64,000 bases of DNA from Erysipelotrichales bacterium (GTDB lineage Bacteria; Bacillota_I; Bacilli_A; Erysipelotrichales; Erysipelotrichaceae), in contig CAJTJP010000002.1 of assembly GCA_910576855.1 (NCBI GenBank), positions 1 to 64,000 on the forward strand. The letters are read 5' to 3'. Below are positions 63,257 through 64,000 of this stretch, piece after piece (position 1 is the first letter of the stretch; each line of letters starts with the position of its first letter). The position numbers were made by a program, and so were the translations under genes. Under the pieces are notes generated by a model, which saw only the letters and a program-made list of their open reading frames with translations, was not told where the DNA came from and did no database searches.

Positions 63257-64000
63257 TTAAAGATAGAAATTAATATCAGGGTTAGGCAAAAGCGAAGAAA
63301 GTTCACGTTTAAAGAGGAGAGAAGAAGGCAGATAGCCAAGAATTTTCCTCTTTTTATCATTGATTTTGAAGTTGATATCCTTTAGGAAATCGCGATCAAG
63401 CATGTTAATATCCGTACCCTTCTTAATAAAGTAACGGACAAGACCATTACAATTCTCATTACTGCCTCTTTCATAAGAGCGATAAGGGTGTGCAAAGTAT
63501 ACAGTGGTACGCTTTAGCTTAGAACCCGGTTTTCGTTCAATGTCTTTATAACGAGCAAATTCACTGCCATTGTCAAAGGTAATGGATTTGAAAATGTCAG
63601 GGAAAGCATCGCCAAAGAGTTTGTTTAGTTGATTGATTTTCATATAGACCTGCTTGGCAGATTTGTTTTTTATGGGAATCATATAATAGAATCTTGTTTT
63701 ACGCTCAATGAGAGTAAGCAGAGCGCCATTACGACCGTCGCGAGGTCCGGTGACAAGATCGCCCTCCCAATGACCGAATACAAGTCTGTCATTGATATAG
63801 GATGGGCGCTCATCGATGGAGGTGCCTTTTTGACATTTAGGGATATAGGTCTTATCGTTAGGCGTTTTCTTGCGTTGAACGGTTCTGGGAAGGTCAATGG
63901 GCTTAATTTTAATGAGTCCGGCATGAACATAGTTATAAAAGGTTTTTGTAGAGACAGTAGTCAAACCGTCGATGAGATGCGGACGGTTGAGAACCAGATC
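63257..64000 (-). CDS. IS30-family transposase (5' part outside window)
   Basis: The minus-strand frame is open to the last base of the window, giving 247 residues of the C-terminal part. The DDE residues are visible in FGHWEGDLV, TFDNGSEFA and RGSNENCNGLVRYFIKKGTD. The visible frame is intact. The IS is probably complete beyond the window. It lies next to the SRPBCC/DUF1697 pair. Confidence 0.92.
   Translation of the reverse strand, partial: DLVLNRPHLIDGLTTVSTKTFYNYVHAGLIKIKPIDLPRTVQRKKTPNDKTYIPKCQKGTSIDERPSYINDRLVFGHWEGDLVTGPRDGRNGALLTLIERKTRFYYMIPIKNKSAKQVYMKINQLNKLFGDAFPDIFKSITFDNGSEFARYKDIERKPGSKLKRTTVYFAHPYRSYERGSNENCNGLVRYFIKKGTDINMLDRDFLKDINFKINDKKRKILGYLPSSLLFKRELSSLLPNPDINFYL

Noticed and set aside
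1-64000. CRISPR array, tRNA or rRNA genes
   Set aside because: No regularly spaced direct repeats, cloverleaf or rRNA-like sequence were seen in the intergenic stretches. The only short periodic repeats are codon-level ones in the surface protein at 709-1440.

Overview
The window looks like a low-GC Bacillota chromosome, probably of the Erysipelotrichia type. This is an inference from gene content, AG-rich ribosome binding sites, TTGTTT-N17-TATAAT promoters, sortase-anchored surface proteins and a Tn916-family element; no rRNA or tRNA is present to settle it. The backbone (about 1-23.6 kb and 52.4-61.3 kb) is ordinary host DNA. In order it holds: the 3' part of a calcium-repeat surface protein, a frameshifted sigma-70 factor, an MFS transporter, a pentapeptide-repeat protein, tex, a split transketolase pair, a PHP phosphatase, a C-terminal processing protease, uvrB, pgeF, an RsmF-like rRNA methyltransferase, a DUF4272 protein, a purine permease and guaA. 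After the mobile region come a HAD phosphatase, a Y-family polymerase cluster, sbcDC and a sirtuin.

From 23.6 to 29.1 kb, just after guaA, lies an AT-rich accessory block. It holds a two-gene operon (a lipoprotein and a partner sharing the same membrane/PH-like domain), an intact DUF262-HNH gene of the GmrSD type IV restriction type, a wrecked HTH regulator just upstream of it, and a C-terminal scrap of a phospholipase-D-like protein. It reads as a decaying defence or genomic island.

From about 29.2 to 52.2 kb is a Tn916-family integrative conjugative element, transcribed mainly on the minus strand: int, xis, orf8, orf7, (orf9 on plus), cargo, orf13 to orf17, ardA twice, orf19, lspA, tcpD, DUF3789, orf20 relaxase, oriT region, orf21 coupling protein, a sieB-like gene, orf22, orf23 and a large sortase-anchored thioester/VaFE adhesin. 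There is no tet(M). Its usual place holds two divergent HxlR-regulator/flavoenzyme pairs that look like an electrophile or quinone stress module. The integrase has an in-frame stop that removes the catalytic His and Tyr, and orf7 is frameshifted, so the element is probably stranded unless these are sequencing errors.

The last 3 kb (61.3-64 kb) holds small accessory genes (SRPBCC, DUF1697) and the 3' part of an IS30-family transposase running off the window. The best candidates for something new are the lipoprotein/DUF6232-like operon, the stand-alone TnpB-N-terminus-like protein beside the Y-family polymerase, and the ICE cargo set (SieB, two ArdA, LspA, redox module).
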